From Neotamlana laminarinivorans (lineage in GTDB: Bacteria; Bacteroidota; Bacteroidia; Flavobacteriales; Flavobacteriaceae), in the NCBI RefSeq assembly GCF_020523925.1, contig NZ_JAJAPW010000004.1:1-64000 (forward strand): a stretch of 64,000 bases of DNA. The letters run 5' to 3'. Each line of letters opens with the position of its first letter. Position 1 is the stretch's first letter. The translations under genes and the position numbers were made by a program. The notes under the pieces were generated by a model. It was given only the letters and a program-made list of their open reading frames with translations. It was not told the DNA's origin and did no database searches. Below, piece by piece: positions 8,951-18,488 of the stretch.

Positions 8951-9858
8951 AAGTTTGAATCATCAATATCTTCAAAAACATTTATAATAGCTTTAATGGC
9001 TGAAATATAAAATGAAGGATGAATGTTCTCGTAATCGTCTGTTGGTTCATGGTAATCTTCATGATCTTCAACTCCAAAATATATAAAAGGAATATTTTTT
9101 CTATGAAAATTAGCATGATCTGATGCATAAGTCCAGTTTTCAAGTTTATCGTATCCATCATGTCCTATAACAAGTTTAAAATCATCTGTGTTTTTAAATT
9201 GTCTTACAATTTGTTTAAGGCGAGTATTAGTTTGTGTACCAACGGCAAATAATTCTTTTTTATCGCTTCGGCTTATCATGTCTAAATTTAAATTAACCAT
9301 GATATTTTCTTTAGGTATGTTAGTATTATTTACAAAATATTTTGAGCCTTGTAAGCTTAGTTCCTCTGCATCAAAAGCAGCAAGAATAACAGAATGTTTT
9401 GGCCGATTGTTTTTAAAGTATTCTGCTAAACTAAAAAGTGCAGCAACACCAGATGCATTATCATCTGCGCCATTATAAATTTTACCACGTTTAATGCCTT
9501 CATGGTCGTAATGTGCGCTTATAATTACATATTTTTTTTTGTAGCTAGTTCCTTCAATAAAACCAATAATATTTTTAGCGTTGTAATAAATATTACCTTT
9601 ATTAAAAGAAAATGGTTGTGTGTATTTTTTAGTTAATGGTTTTACGCCATGAGTGTAAAATTGATTTATTATGTATTTCTCAGCTTTAAGGGCGCCTTTA
9701 GTTCCTGTTCTTCGTCCTTCAAAAGCATCTGATGATAGTGTTTGTAAATGTTTTAAAGTTTCAGTTTCATTAAATAAATTGGAGCTAGTTGTATTTTGTG
9801 AGATACTAATTTTTCCTATTAAAAGGAATATATAGAAGGCAAGATATTTTTTTATCAT
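8947..9858 (-). CDS. Secreted M28 family zinc aminopeptidase
   Basis: The 303 residues include an N-terminal signal peptide (LAFYIFLLIGKISISQN) and one M28 peptidase domain. The two-zinc site is recognisable as SAHYDHEG, GADDNASGVAAL, the general base Glu and ligand in FDAEELSLQGS, LDMISRSDK and the final His in YASDHANF. Enzymes of this family remove N-terminal residues from peptides in the periplasm or outside the cell. Its start lies downstream of the sdh terminator, so it is a separate unit. The peptide preference is not predictable. Confidence 0.9.
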   Translation of the reverse strand: MIKKYLAFYIFLLIGKISISQNTTSSNLFNETETLKHLQTLSSDAFEGRRTGTKGALKAEKYIINQFYTHGVKPLTKKYTQPFSFNKGNIYYNAKNIIGFIEGTSYKKKYVIISAHYDHEGIKRGKIYNGADDNASGVAALFSLAEYFKNNRPKHSVILAAFDAEELSLQGSKYFVNNTNIPKENIMVNLNLDMISRSDKKELFAVGTQTNTRLKQIVRQFKNTDDFKLVIGHDGYDKLENWTYASDHANFHRKNIPFIYFGVEDHEDYHEPTDDYENIHPSFYISAIKAIINVFEDIDDSNF

Positions 9859-9873
9859 AAGCTAAATTTAAAT

Positions 9874-9907
9874 AAAAAAAGCCTAAGTAAGTTTACTTAG
9901 GCTTTTT
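9874..9907. terminator. Bidirectional terminator after sdhCAB
   Basis: A 9-bp stem (GCCTAAGTA with TACTTAGGC, loop AGTT) is flanked by A7 on the left and T5 on the right, extending the helix with A-T pairs. On the minus strand it sits 26 bp after the sdhB stop and ends in a T-run, so it closes the sdhCAB transcript. Confidence 0.85.
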
Positions 9908-9932
9908 AATTTATGTTTTTATGTGAGTTAAC

Positions 9933-10688
9933 TTATATATTAGCTTTCATTAATTCACGGTTCATTCTTGCGATGTTTTCTAACGAAATTCCTTTAGGGC
10001 ATTCAATTTCGCAAGCTCCTGTGTTTGTACAGTTACCAAAACCTTCTAAATCCATTTGGGCTACCATATTTTTAACACGATCTGCAGCTTCAACTTGTCC
10101 TTGTGGTAAAAGCGCATATTGCGATACTTTAGCACCAACAAACAACATAGCAGATGAGTTTTTACATGTAGCAACACAAGCACCACAACCAATACATGTT
10201 GCAGCATCCATAGCTTCATCTGCAGCATGTTTAGAAATTGGTAATGCGTTTGCATCTTGTGTGTTTCCAGAAGTGTTTACAGAAATGTAACCACCAGCAT
10301 GTTGTATTCTATCAAACGAGGTTCTGTCTACAACTAAATCTTTAATTACTGGGAAAGCAGCTGCTCTAAATGGTTCGATAGTAATAGTGTCACCATCTTT
10401 AAACATACGCATGTGTAATTGACATGTTGTAACGCCACGATCTGGACCGTGAGCTTCACCGTTTATATACATAGAACACATACCACAAATACCTTCACGA
10501 CAGTCATGATCGAAAGCAACAGGTTCTTCACCTTTAGCTACTAATTGTTCGTTAAGAACATCCATCATTTCTAAGAAAGACATGTGTTCTGAAATTTCGG
10601 TAACTTTATAATCTACCATTTGACCCTTAGCGTTTGAGTCTTTCTGTCTCCAGATTCTTAATGTTAAATTCATTCCTTTTTCTGACAT
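9933..10688 (-). CDS. sdhB: Succinate dehydrogenase/fumarate reductase iron-sulfur subunit
   Basis: This 251-residue subunit carries the three iron-sulfur clusters that connect the flavin to the membrane quinone site. The 2Fe-2S motif is [13 protein letters not shown] with a later TTCQLHM Cys. The 4Fe-4S motif is [11 protein letters not shown] and the 3Fe-4S region is [15 protein letters not shown]. It has the longer form typical of the Bacteroidota/epsilonproteobacterial type B enzymes. It is the last gene of sdhCAB, 8 bp downstream of sdhA, and is followed by a strong terminator. Confidence 0.95.
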   Translation of the reverse strand: MSEKGMNLTLRIWRQKDSNAKGQMVDYKVTEISEHMSFLEMMDVLNEQLVAKGEEPVAFDHDCREGICGMCSMYINGEAHGPDRGVTTCQLHMRMFKDGDTITIEPFRAAAFPVIKDLVVDRTSFDRIQHAGGYISVNTSGNTQDANALPISKHAADEAMDAATCIGCGACVATCKNSSAMLFVGAKVSQYALLPQGQVEAADRVKNMVAQMDLEGFGNCTNTGACEIECPKGISLENIARMNRELMKANI

Positions 10689-10696
10689 AACCTTTC

Positions 10697-12709
10697 TTAT
10701 TTGTATGAACGTTGTTTCAGTTCTATATCGTTAAATTCTAATTCCTCTTTATGCAATACAGCATCGGCAGGTTCGCCTTTGTATTCCCAAGCAGCTACAT
10801 AAGCGTATTCTTTATCGTTACGTTTAGCCTCACCTTTTTGTTCACCATCAAGTTCTACAGATTCTTCTCTAAAGTGTCCGCCACAAGATTCGTTTCTGTT
10901 TAGGGCATCTTTAGCAAAAAGTTCACCAAGTTCTAAGAAATCTGCCACTCTTCCAGCTTTTTCAAGTTCTGGGTTCATTTCGTTTGCAGTTCCTGGTACC
11001 TTTACGTTTTTCCAGAAGTCTTCACGAAGGGCTTTAATTTCGGCCATGGCTTCTTTTAATCCTTGCTCGTTTCTAGACATACCGCATTTATCCCACATTA
11101 TTTTTCCTAATTTTTTGTGGTAATAATCTACAGAATTAGTTCCTTGGTTGTTAACAAAGAAATCGATTCTATCTTTTACTTCTTTTTCAGCTTCATCAAA
11201 CTCAGGTGTATTGGTTGGAATTTTTCCGGTACGAATTTCATCAGCTAAATAATCACCAATTGTATAAGGTAAAACAAAGTATCCATCGGCTAAACCTTGC
11301 ATTAATGCAGAGGCACCTAAGCGGTTAGCACCATGATCGGAGAAGTTAGCTTCACCAATACAGTATAAACCATCAACTGTGGTCATTAAGTTATAATCAA
11401 CCCAAACACCACCCATAGTATAGTGTGTTGCAGGATAAATCATCATAGGGGTTTCGTACGGATTCTCATCTACGATTTTCTCGTACATTTGGAATAAGTT
11501 TCCGTATTTAGCTTCAACAATAGCTTTACCTAAATCGTATATTTTTTGTTTTGAAGGGTTTTCAATATTATGAATTTTAGCTTGCTCTTTACCATATCTT
11601 TCAATAGCCGAAGCAAAATCTAAATATACAGCTTCACCAGTAGCGTTAACACCATAACCAGCATCACAACGCTCTTTAGCGGCACGCGATGCAACATCAC
11701 GAGGTACTAAGTTACCAAATGCAGGGTAACGACGCTCTAAGTAGTAATCTCTTTCATCTTCCGATAAATCGGTTGGTTTTTTCTTGCCTTCACGAATAGC
11801 AATAACGTCTTCCATGTTTTTTGGCACCCAAATACGCCCGTCGTTACGTAACGATTCCGACATTAACGTTAATTTAGATTGGTAATCACCAGAACGAGGA
11901 ATACAAGTTGGGTGAATTTGTGTATAGCAAGGGTTTGCAAAATAAGCTCCTTTTTTATGAATTTTCCATGCTGCAGTAGCATTAGAACCCATAGCATTAG
12001 TAGATAAGAAATAAACATTTCCGTAACCACCAGAAGCAATAACTACAGCATGAGCAGAATGACGCTCAATTTCTCCTGTAATTAAGTTACGCGCAATAAT
12101 ACCACGAGCTTTTCCGTCTACTTTTACAACATCTAGCATTTCGTGACGGTTAAACATTTCAATTTTACCACGAGCAATCTGTCTATTCATAGCAGAATAA
12201 GCGCCTAATAATAATTGCTGACCAGTTTGTCCTTTAGCGTAAAATGTTCTAGAAACCAATACACCACCAAAAGAACGGTTATCTAAAAGGCCACCATAAT
12301 CACGAGCAAAAGGAACGCCTTGAGCCACACATTGGTCAATTATATTTGCCGATACTTCAGCTAAACGGTATACGTTAGCTTCACGCGAACGGTAATCGCC
12401 ACCTTTTACGGTGTCGTAAAATAATCTGTATGTTGAATCGCCATCACCTTGATAGTTTTTGGCAGCATTTATACCACCTTGCGCTGCAATTGAGTGTGCA
12501 CGACGAGGTGAATCTTGATAACAAAATGCTTTTACGTTATATCCTAATTCGGCAAGAGTTGCAGCTGCAGAACCCCCAGCTAAACCAGTACCTACAACAA
12601 TAACATCGATAAGACGTTTGTTTGCAGGGTTTACCAAATCAATTTTGTCTTTATAAGTTGTCCATTTATCTTTAATTGGACCTTGAGGTACTTTTGAATT
12701 TAAAGCCAT
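10697..12709 (-). CDS. sdhA: Succinate dehydrogenase/fumarate reductase flavoprotein subunit
   Basis: This 670-residue catalytic subunit has the FAD-binding fold [20 protein letters not shown], the flavin-attachment-type [13 protein letters not shown] segment, the [15 protein letters not shown] substrate region and the [19 protein letters not shown] motif. It interconverts succinate and fumarate in the TCA cycle on the cytoplasmic face of the membrane complex. Length and neighbours (sdhC 10 bp upstream, sdhB 8 bp downstream) fit the type B three-gene complex common in Bacteroidota. The direction of catalysis cannot be read from sequence. Confidence 0.96.
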   Translation of the reverse strand: MALNSKVPQGPIKDKWTTYKDKIDLVNPANKRLIDVIVVGTGLAGGSAAATLAELGYNVKAFCYQDSPRRAHSIAAQGGINAAKNYQGDGDSTYRLFYDTVKGGDYRSREANVYRLAEVSANIIDQCVAQGVPFARDYGGLLDNRSFGGVLVSRTFYAKGQTGQQLLLGAYSAMNRQIARGKIEMFNRHEMLDVVKVDGKARGIIARNLITGEIERHSAHAVVIASGGYGNVYFLSTNAMGSNATAAWKIHKKGAYFANPCYTQIHPTCIPRSGDYQSKLTLMSESLRNDGRIWVPKNMEDVIAIREGKKKPTDLSEDERDYYLERRYPAFGNLVPRDVASRAAKERCDAGYGVNATGEAVYLDFASAIERYGKEQAKIHNIENPSKQKIYDLGKAIVEAKYGNLFQMYEKIVDENPYETPMMIYPATHYTMGGVWVDYNLMTTVDGLYCIGEANFSDHGANRLGASALMQGLADGYFVLPYTIGDYLADEIRTGKIPTNTPEFDEAEKEVKDRIDFFVNNQGTNSVDYYHKKLGKIMWDKCGMSRNEQGLKEAMAEIKALREDFWKNVKVPGTANEMNPELEKAGRVADFLELGELFAKDALNRNESCGGHFREESVELDGEQKGEAKRNDKEYAYVAAWEYKGEPADAVLHKEELEFNDIELKQRSYK

Positions 12710-12719
12710 ATTTTTAAGA

Positions 12720-13397
12720 TTAATGGTTAAAATGATGGTAAAGTGCTATAAAAATAAATCCTAAAGGAATTATTATAGAATAAGCTTTACCAATGTTTTG
12801 TAAAGTTTGTTTTCTTCCAGCCGTTGCTCCTACAGATTGGAATGCCGAAGTAAACCCGTGTAGTAAGTGTAAAGCTAAAAACACAAAAGCCAATACATAA
12901 GCACCAACACGAATAGGGCTTACAAATTTATGAGTAAGCTCTTCGTAGTAACGAAACCCATCAACGCCTTCTAGCGTTCCAGACCAATCGCCTTGAATGT
13001 ATTTTGTGTTAATTTCAGGAATCCAGAAATCGATAAAGTGAAGCACGATAAAAGCTAAAATAGCTGCGCCACTCCAAATCATATTTCTACTCATCCAAGA
13101 TGAATTTGCGGCACCATTATTTTTCACATAAGCAACACCTTGTGCTTTTTTGTTTTTTATTTCAAGAACAAATCCCATGATGAAATGAAACACTACACCA
13201 AAAATTAAAACTGGTTGTAATGCAAATTGAACAAGAGGGTTAGTTCCCATAAAATGTGAAACTTCGTTAAAAAGATCGGGATTAAAAACCGAAAGTAAAT
13301 TAATTGCGAAGTGTTGTAGTAAGAATACCATAAGGAAGAATGCCGAAAGTGCCATGGCAACCTTTCTTCCTATCGAAGATTTAAAAAATCCGCCCAT
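12720..13397 (-). CDS. sdhC: Succinate dehydrogenase cytochrome b subunit
   Basis: This 225-residue membrane protein has five hydrophobic helices with conserved His in [35 protein letters not shown] and ALYHHFNH, matching the di-heme, five-helix single anchor of type B succinate:quinone oxidoreductases. It anchors SdhAB and passes electrons to menaquinone. It is the first gene of the operon and has a well-formed Bacteroidota promoter directly upstream (13424-13454). Confidence 0.94.
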   Translation of the reverse strand: MGGFFKSSIGRKVAMALSAFFLMVFLLQHFAINLLSVFNPDLFNEVSHFMGTNPLVQFALQPVLIFGVVFHFIMGFVLEIKNKKAQGVAYVKNNGAANSSWMSRNMIWSGAAILAFIVLHFIDFWIPEINTKYIQGDWSGTLEGVDGFRYYEELTHKFVSPIRVGAYVLAFVFLALHLLHGFTSAFQSVGATAGRKQTLQNIGKAYSIIIPLGFIFIALYHHFNH

Positions 13398-13423
13398 TAT
13401 TTTGTTAGTTTATTTATATATAA

Positions 13424-13454
13424 CAAATGTAAGGCTCAAAGCTATTTTTAACAA
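13424..13454 (-). promoter_or_regulatory. Promoter of sdhCAB
   Basis: Read on the minus strand, a -33 TTG (CAA at 13452-13454) is followed after 20 bases by TACATTTG, a full match to the Bacteroidota -7 element TAnnTTTG (13424-13431). It lies 27 bp before the sdhC start. Confidence 0.6.
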
Positions 13455-13558
13455 GCATTAAATGGCATTTTACTGTGTATTTAGAATCATTTTAAAGAAG
13501 ATTATACCCTTAAAAATTTACATTATGTTAAAAGCTTAGTAAGGCAAATAGCTTTTTG

Positions 13559-13566
13559 TAGCTTTG
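13559..13566 (+). promoter_or_regulatory. -7 promoter element upstream of the Xaa-Pro aminopeptidase
   Basis: TAGCTTTG matches the Bacteroidota -7 consensus TAnnTTTG and lies 32 bp before the start codon. No clear TTG is seen at -33, so this is a weaker call. Confidence 0.45.
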
Positions 13567-13598
13567 TGTAATTACAAAATTTAATTTCTATTTTTATT

Positions 13599-14891
13599 AT
13601 GAAATATTTACCTATTGATAATGAGTTGTTTGTAAAAAACAGAAAAAAGTTTGCGGCTAATATGAAGCCTAATAGTTTGGCTGTTTTTAACTCGAACGAT
13701 ATATACCCAATTAGTGCAGATAGTACCTTGCCATTTCAGCAACATCGCGATATTTTTTACTTAAGTGGCGTAGATCAAGAAGAGAGTATTTTAGTAATAT
13801 TTCCAGATTGCCCAAAAGAAAAACATCGTGAAATTTTATTTCTGCGAGAAACTAACGAGCATATTGCCGTGTGGGAGGGGGCAAAACTAGACAAAGAAGC
13901 GGCCTACAAAACCAGTGGTGTAAAAACGGTATATTGGTTACAGGATATGGAAAAGGTAATGTTTGAATTAATGACTCAATGTGATACCGTATACATAAAT
14001 ACTAACGAACATTATCGTGCTAGTGTAGAAACTGAAACCCGTGAAGATCGATTTTCTAAATGGTTAAAGCAAAAATACCCAGCTCATAGCGTTGCCAAAA
14101 GCGCACCTATTTTACAACGATTACGCTCGGTAAAAGAGCCACAAGAAATTGCTTTAATGCAGCAAGCTTGTGATATTACTGAAAAAGGATTTAGACGGTT
14201 GTTAAATTTTGTAAAACCCGGAGTTTGGGAATATGAAATTGAGGCAGAGTTATTGCATGAATTTATTAAAAACCGATCTAAAGGTTTTGCATACTCGCCA
14301 ATAATTGGCTCTGGAAATAACGCTAATGTGTTGCATTATTTAGAAAATAATAAACAATGTAAAGCCGGTGAATTAATTTTGCTTGATACAGCTGCAGAGT
14401 ATGCAAATTATTCTAGCGATTTAACTAGAACTATTCCTGTTTCTGGTACGTTTACTAAACGACAAAAAGATGTTTATAACGCGGTAAACAATGTTAAAAA
14501 AGAAGCAACAAAAATGTTAATTCCTGGAACTATTTGGGAAGATTATCATGTTGAGGTTGGTAAAATAATGACTTCTGAACTTTTAGGTTTAGGCTTGTTA
14601 GATAAAGCTGATGTGCAAAATGAAGATCCTGATTGGCCTGCTTACAAAAAGTATTTTATGCACGGAACGTCTCATCATATAGGTTTAGATACGCATGATT
14701 ACGGAATTTTAACCGATCCAATGGTGCCAAATATGGTATTTACGGTAGAGCCTGGAATTTATATTCCTGATGAAGGTTTTGGTATTCGATTAGAGGATGA
14801 TGTAGTAATTCAAGAAGAAGGAGAACCTTTTAATTTAATGAAAAATATTCCTATAGAAGCTGATGAAATTGAAGCTATCATGAATTCATAG
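13599..14891 (+). CDS. pepP: Xaa-Pro aminopeptidase (M24B)
   Basis: This 430-residue protein has an N-terminal aminopeptidase P domain (FQQHRDIFYLSGVD) and a pita-bread metallopeptidase domain. Metal ligands are visible in LLDTAAEYANYSSDLTRTIP (two Asp), HGTSHHIGLDTHD (His), FTVEPGIYIP (Glu) and GFGIRLEDD (Glu). It removes an N-terminal residue next to proline and is cytoplasmic, as no signal peptide is present. It is monocistronic, with a terminator at 14898-14928. Confidence 0.92.
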   Translation: MKYLPIDNELFVKNRKKFAANMKPNSLAVFNSNDIYPISADSTLPFQQHRDIFYLSGVDQEESILVIFPDCPKEKHREILFLRETNEHIAVWEGAKLDKEAAYKTSGVKTVYWLQDMEKVMFELMTQCDTVYINTNEHYRASVETETREDRFSKWLKQKYPAHSVAKSAPILQRLRSVKEPQEIALMQQACDITEKGFRRLLNFVKPGVWEYEIEAELLHEFIKNRSKGFAYSPIIGSGNNANVLHYLENNKQCKAGELILLDTAAEYANYSSDLTRTIPVSGTFTKRQKDVYNAVNNVKKEATKMLIPGTIWEDYHVEVGKIMTSELLGLGLLDKADVQNEDPDWPAYKKYFMHGTSHHIGLDTHDYGILTDPMVPNMVFTVEPGIYIPDEGFGIRLEDDVVIQEEGEPFNLMKNIPIEADEIEAIMNS

Positions 14892-14897
14892 AAAAAC

Positions 14898-14928
14898 AAA
14901 AGGGATTGCAAAAGCAATCCCTTTTTTT
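14898..14928. terminator. Bidirectional terminator between pepP and lysC
   Basis: A perfect 11-bp stem (AAAGGGATTGC with GCAATCCCTTT, loop AAAA) is followed by a T-run on the plus strand and by TTTTGTTTTT on the minus strand. It serves the convergent pepP and lysC genes. Confidence 0.88.
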
Positions 14929-14946
14929 CCACGCTAACATAGCGAT

Positions 14947-16275
14947 TTACAGAGTGACTAATTCAAATAAATAATTATTTAGCTTTTGTAGTGTGGTAAT
15001 TTTGTTGCTGGTATCAATTAATAAAGAAATGTTGTTGTTGCTTCCTCCATAAGAAATCATTCTTATTTTAACATCTTGTAGTATTTGAAACAATTTAAAA
15101 GTTTCTTGGTGGTTTACTACAGCATGTCCAACTAAGCAAACAATACTTTGGTTATTATCAACTTCTACAGTTGAGAATTTTTCTAATTCGTTTAGTATTT
15201 TTTCTAAATTTTTATCATCGTCTATAGTTAATGAAACAGCAACTTCCGATGTGGTAATCATGTCGATAGAGGTTTCATAAACTTCAAAAATTTCAAAAAC
15301 ACGTTTCAAAAAACCATGAGCTTGTAACATTCTGCCCGATTTAATTTTTATAGCAGTAATGTTATCTTTCGCAGCTATAGCTTTAACACCGTTTTCTGAG
15401 GTTTCTTCAGATATTAATGTGCCATAAGCTTCAGGATCCATAGTGTTTTTTAAGCGTACAGGAATTTGATCTTTTCTAACCGGCGAAATAGTTTGTGGGT
15501 GTAATATTTTAGCTCCAAAATAAGCTAACTCTGCAGCTTCATCAAACGACAGGTTAGAAATTGGTTTGGTGTTTTCAACATGACGTGGGTCGTTGTTATG
15601 CATCCCATCAATGTCGGTCCAAATTTGTACTTCTTCCGCTTTTATAGTTGCTCCAATTATTGTAGCTGTATAATCGCTTCCGCCACGTTGAAGGTTAGAA
15701 ATTTCATCTTCAGTATCTAAACAAATAAAGCCTTGAGTTATGTAAATTTCTGCATCACCTGCATTTTTAATTACTTGATTAAAGTTTTCTTTAATGTAAG
15801 CAAAGTCAGGTTCTTTGTGTTCATCAATACGCATAAAATCTAGAGCAGGAAGTAAAGCGGCGCTAATACCTTCTTGCGCTAAATAGCTGTTAAACATATA
15901 TGTAGATAATAGCTCGCCTTGAGCCAAAATTTTATTTTCTAAAGCTAATGTATGTGTTTTGTACGTGCATTCTATTAAAAAATCGAACACATCATTTACA
16001 TAGCTTTTTACATTGTAGTTTAAAGTTTTTTCTTGTAACAACTCGTTAATAGTAGCTGTATATTTTTCATGAAGCGCATTAATGTGTTCTAAAGCTTCAT
16101 TAGAATTTTTTTCCGAAATAAATTGAGCAATTGCAACTAAAGCGTTGGTAGTTCCTGACATAGCCGAAAGCACAACTACCTTTTTTTTGCCATCGTTAAT
16201 TATACTTTTAACGTTGCTCATGTTTTTTACCGAACCTACAGAGGTTCCTCCAAATTTCAATACCTTCATTTTCAA
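14947..16275 (-). CDS. lysC: Aspartate kinase (monofunctional)
   Basis: This 442-residue enzyme phosphorylates aspartate, the first step toward lysine, threonine, methionine and diaminopimelate. The N-terminus KFGGTSVGSVKNM is the kinase signature, followed by RGGSDYTATIIGA and WTDIDGMHNNDPR. Two C-terminal ACT domains (about 295-442) include SIDMITTSEVAVSLTID and the ISYGGSNNNISLLID effector-site sequence. There is no homoserine dehydrogenase domain, so it is not a ThrA-type fusion. It diverges from an ACT-like protein gene 92 bp away. Confidence 0.93.
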   Translation of the reverse strand: MKMKVLKFGGTSVGSVKNMSNVKSIINDGKKKVVVLSAMSGTTNALVAIAQFISEKNSNEALEHINALHEKYTATINELLQEKTLNYNVKSYVNDVFDFLIECTYKTHTLALENKILAQGELLSTYMFNSYLAQEGISAALLPALDFMRIDEHKEPDFAYIKENFNQVIKNAGDAEIYITQGFICLDTEDEISNLQRGGSDYTATIIGATIKAEEVQIWTDIDGMHNNDPRHVENTKPISNLSFDEAAELAYFGAKILHPQTISPVRKDQIPVRLKNTMDPEAYGTLISEETSENGVKAIAAKDNITAIKIKSGRMLQAHGFLKRVFEIFEVYETSIDMITTSEVAVSLTIDDDKNLEKILNELEKFSTVEVDNNQSIVCLVGHAVVNHQETFKLFQILQDVKIRMISYGGSNNNISLLIDTSNKITTLQKLNNYLFELVTL

Positions 16276-16367
16276 TTAATTTGTTGGCTAAATTAAAACT
16301 CCTTTTATTATTTTCTATGTTTTTAATAAAAAAAAATTATTTTTACACAAATTGTTAAATAATTAAC

Positions 16368-17024
16368 ATGAAAACAGTATCTAATTGTGTAGAAGATATT
16401 TTAATATCGCAACCTTATCTTGAAGAAGCGCTTTCAAGAAACATTATTAATTTTAGTGCTTTGGCTATTGAGTTAACAGAGCCAATAAGCAAAATGCTAA
16501 AAAAAGATGTAAAACCTGGAGCTATTATGATGGCTTTAAGGCGCTATAACCCGCCAGTAGCTTTGTCTAACTCTGTTAAAATGAAGCGTGTAATACAAAA
16601 TTTAGGCGATATTACCGTGCGCTCTAACCTTACCGATTTTACTGTAAAAAATTCTGATACTATAATTGATAATCATGCTAAAATTCTGGAACGAATCAAT
16701 CAAGAATCTAAATTATTTTACACCTTTACACGTGGTATTCATGAAAGCAATATTATAATATCCAGTAGTTTAAATGATTTTATAAAAAGTCAGTTGCAAG
16801 GTGAAACGTTTTTAGCAGTTCAAGATGGATTAACGGCCATAAGTATAAATTTGCCCAAGGACAATTCTAAAATAGCGGGCCTATATTATCATTTTTTTAA
16901 GCGCTTAGCTTGGGAAGGAGTGGTGCTTTACGAGGTTATTTCTACAACTAACGAGTTTACTATTTTAGTTGAAGATGAATTTGTAGACAAGGCATTTACT
17001 GCCATTAAGAAAGTAAAAGCATAA
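16368..17024 (+). CDS. Conserved ACT-like domain protein
   Basis: This 218-residue cytosolic protein is conserved in Flavobacteriaceae as far as I recall, without a known role. The N-terminal 60 residues (CVEDILISQPYLEEALSR, ELTEPISKML) look like a small helical module. The C-terminal part (GLTAISINLPKDNSKIAGLY to FTILVEDEFVDKAFTAIKK) has the beta-alpha-beta pattern and NEFTILV strand of ACT domains such as those of aspartate kinases. It is divergent from lysC with a 92-bp gap and precedes a hydrolase by 6 bp. A link to amino-acid sensing is inference only. Confidence 0.6.
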   Translation: MKTVSNCVEDILISQPYLEEALSRNIINFSALAIELTEPISKMLKKDVKPGAIMMALRRYNPPVALSNSVKMKRVIQNLGDITVRSNLTDFTVKNSDTIIDNHAKILERINQESKLFYTFTRGIHESNIIISSSLNDFIKSQLQGETFLAVQDGLTAISINLPKDNSKIAGLYYHFFKRLAWEGVVLYEVISTTNEFTILVEDEFVDKAFTAIKKVKA

Positions 17025-17030
17025 ATTTAA

Positions 17031-17810
17031 ATGACTTTTATTTACAAAGAAGCTTCAGTTTTTTACACAGATTCTGGTGAGGGTGAAACATTGGTGCTAT
17101 TGCATGGGTTTCTAGAGTATAGCGGTATGTGGGAAGCTTTTATTCCAGAACTTAGTAAAACAAATCGGGTAATTTGTGTTGATTTATTAGGGCATGGTAA
17201 AACCGATTGTTTGGGTTATGTACATAGCATGGAGCTCATGTCAGAAACTGTTTGTGCGGTTTTAAGGCATTTAAATATTGCTAAAGTTAATTTGGTTGGT
17301 CATTCCATGGGCGGTTATGTAGCTTTGGCTTTCGCCGATAATTGGCCAGAAATGGTTTCGGGTTTGTGTTTATTAAATTCTACAGCTGAAGCAGATTCAA
17401 TAGAAAGGAAGCAAAATCGCACACGTGCTATTGAGGCTGTAAAAAACAATCATAAATTATTTATAAGAATGGCTATAGCCAACTTATTTTGGCCAGAAAA
17501 CCGAAATCGGTTTGCCAACCAGATTAAGGAAACAATAAAAGAAGCCACTAAAACTCCTTTACAAGGTATAATTGCAGCCTTAGAAGGCATGAAAATAAGG
17601 CAAGATAGACAGCATGTTTTAAAAAATGCGTCTTTTAAAACCTTAATTATAGCAGGAGAAAAAGACCCTGTGCTATTTTATAAATCTATTGTTCGTCAAG
17701 CTGAAGCCAATAACACTCCAGTTGTTTCATTTCCAGATGGTCATATGAGTCATATCGAAAATTCAACTGAATTTTTAAATGAAATAGCGCATTTCATCGA
17801 AAAAAAATAG
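17031..17810 (+). CDS. Alpha/beta hydrolase
   Basis: The 259-residue protein has the alpha/beta-hydrolase core: oxyanion HGFLEYSGMW, nucleophile elbow VGHSMGGYVAL, catalytic Asp in IIAGEKDPV and His in PDGHMSHIE. No signal peptide is present. The family covers esterases, thioesterases and C-C hydrolases, and nothing in the sequence decides between them. It is 6 bp after the ACT-like protein gene, so the two are probably co-transcribed. Confidence 0.88.
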   Translation: MTFIYKEASVFYTDSGEGETLVLLHGFLEYSGMWEAFIPELSKTNRVICVDLLGHGKTDCLGYVHSMELMSETVCAVLRHLNIAKVNLVGHSMGGYVALAFADNWPEMVSGLCLLNSTAEADSIERKQNRTRAIEAVKNNHKLFIRMAIANLFWPENRNRFANQIKETIKEATKTPLQGIIAALEGMKIRQDRQHVLKNASFKTLIIAGEKDPVLFYKSIVRQAEANNTPVVSFPDGHMSHIENSTEFLNEIAHFIEKK

Positions 17811-17866
17811 CTTTTTGTCGTATTTTGAATTTTTTTTCATATGTTTAGAATCCAAATCTAATAACC

Positions 17867-18148
17867 ATGAGAAATTATTCACCTATAAAAGCAGCTCTCA
17901 TGCCTCGAATTTACTGTAATGTTTTCGGGCATGATTACCATGTGACTAAAAAAGTTACTCGCCACGTTAAAGAATACACCTGTACACGCTGTAGCAAAGA
18001 GTTAACAACAAATAGTAATGGAGATTTAACGGCCTTAACTCCTAAGTATAAGGAGATAAACGAGGTTTTAGAGAAAATTCATGCAGCTAGAAGTAGGCGT
18101 TTACGGGGCAAATCTAGCATTTCATCGATTAGCTCGCAAGTAGTTTAA
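17867..18148 (+). CDS. Small Cys/His protein, paralogue 1 (possible zinc knuckle)
   Basis: This 93-residue protein has the pattern YCNVFGHDYH followed 17 residues later by CTRC, giving C-x4-H...C-x2-C, which could bind one zinc ion. The remainder, KELTTNSNGDLTALTPKYKEINEVL, is almost identical to its downstream neighbour. An alternative start at 17900 (MPRIYCNV) matches the neighbour's N-terminus better. Similarity to the short DUF1660-type phage zinc proteins is possible but uncertain. Function unknown. Confidence 0.65.
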   Translation: MRNYSPIKAALMPRIYCNVFGHDYHVTKKVTRHVKEYTCTRCSKELTTNSNGDLTALTPKYKEINEVLEKIHAARSRRLRGKSSISSISSQVV

Positions 18149-18215
18149 TATTCTCAAGCTTTTTACCTAAGTTTAAATATCTCTAATTAACTAATTTAAA
18201 AGATTTTGATAGCGA

Positions 18216-18488
18216 ATGAAAAACCTTTATTGTAAAGTCTTTGGGCACCATTACCAAGTGTCTCGAGAAGTTACTTTACATGTAAAAGAATACACCTGCA
18301 AATATTGCAAAAAAGAACTGACCACAAATAGCAACGGCTATCTTGTTGAGCTAACACCAAAATACAGAGAAATTAATGATGTGTTAGCATCGATGTTTGT
18401 TAAACGTCACGGCATACTTCCAACTACAACTGAAACAAATATATCACCAATAATTACTGTAGGTAGCTTAATAAAGTTTAGTCATTAA
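18216..18488 (+). CDS. Small Cys/His protein, paralogue 2
   Basis: This 90-residue tandem paralogue of the preceding gene shares FGHxY, VKEYTC, KELTTNSNG, LTPKY and EIND/EV, again with C-x4-H...C-x2-C (YCKVFGHHY, CKYC). The C-terminal 25 residues differ completely from copy 1. Its last 11 bp overlap the end of the convergent thiL gene. The pair probably arose by local duplication. No function can be given. Confidence 0.65.
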   Translation: MKNLYCKVFGHHYQVSREVTLHVKEYTCKYCKKELTTNSNGYLVELTPKYREINDVLASMFVKRHGILPTTTETNISPIITVGSLIKFSH

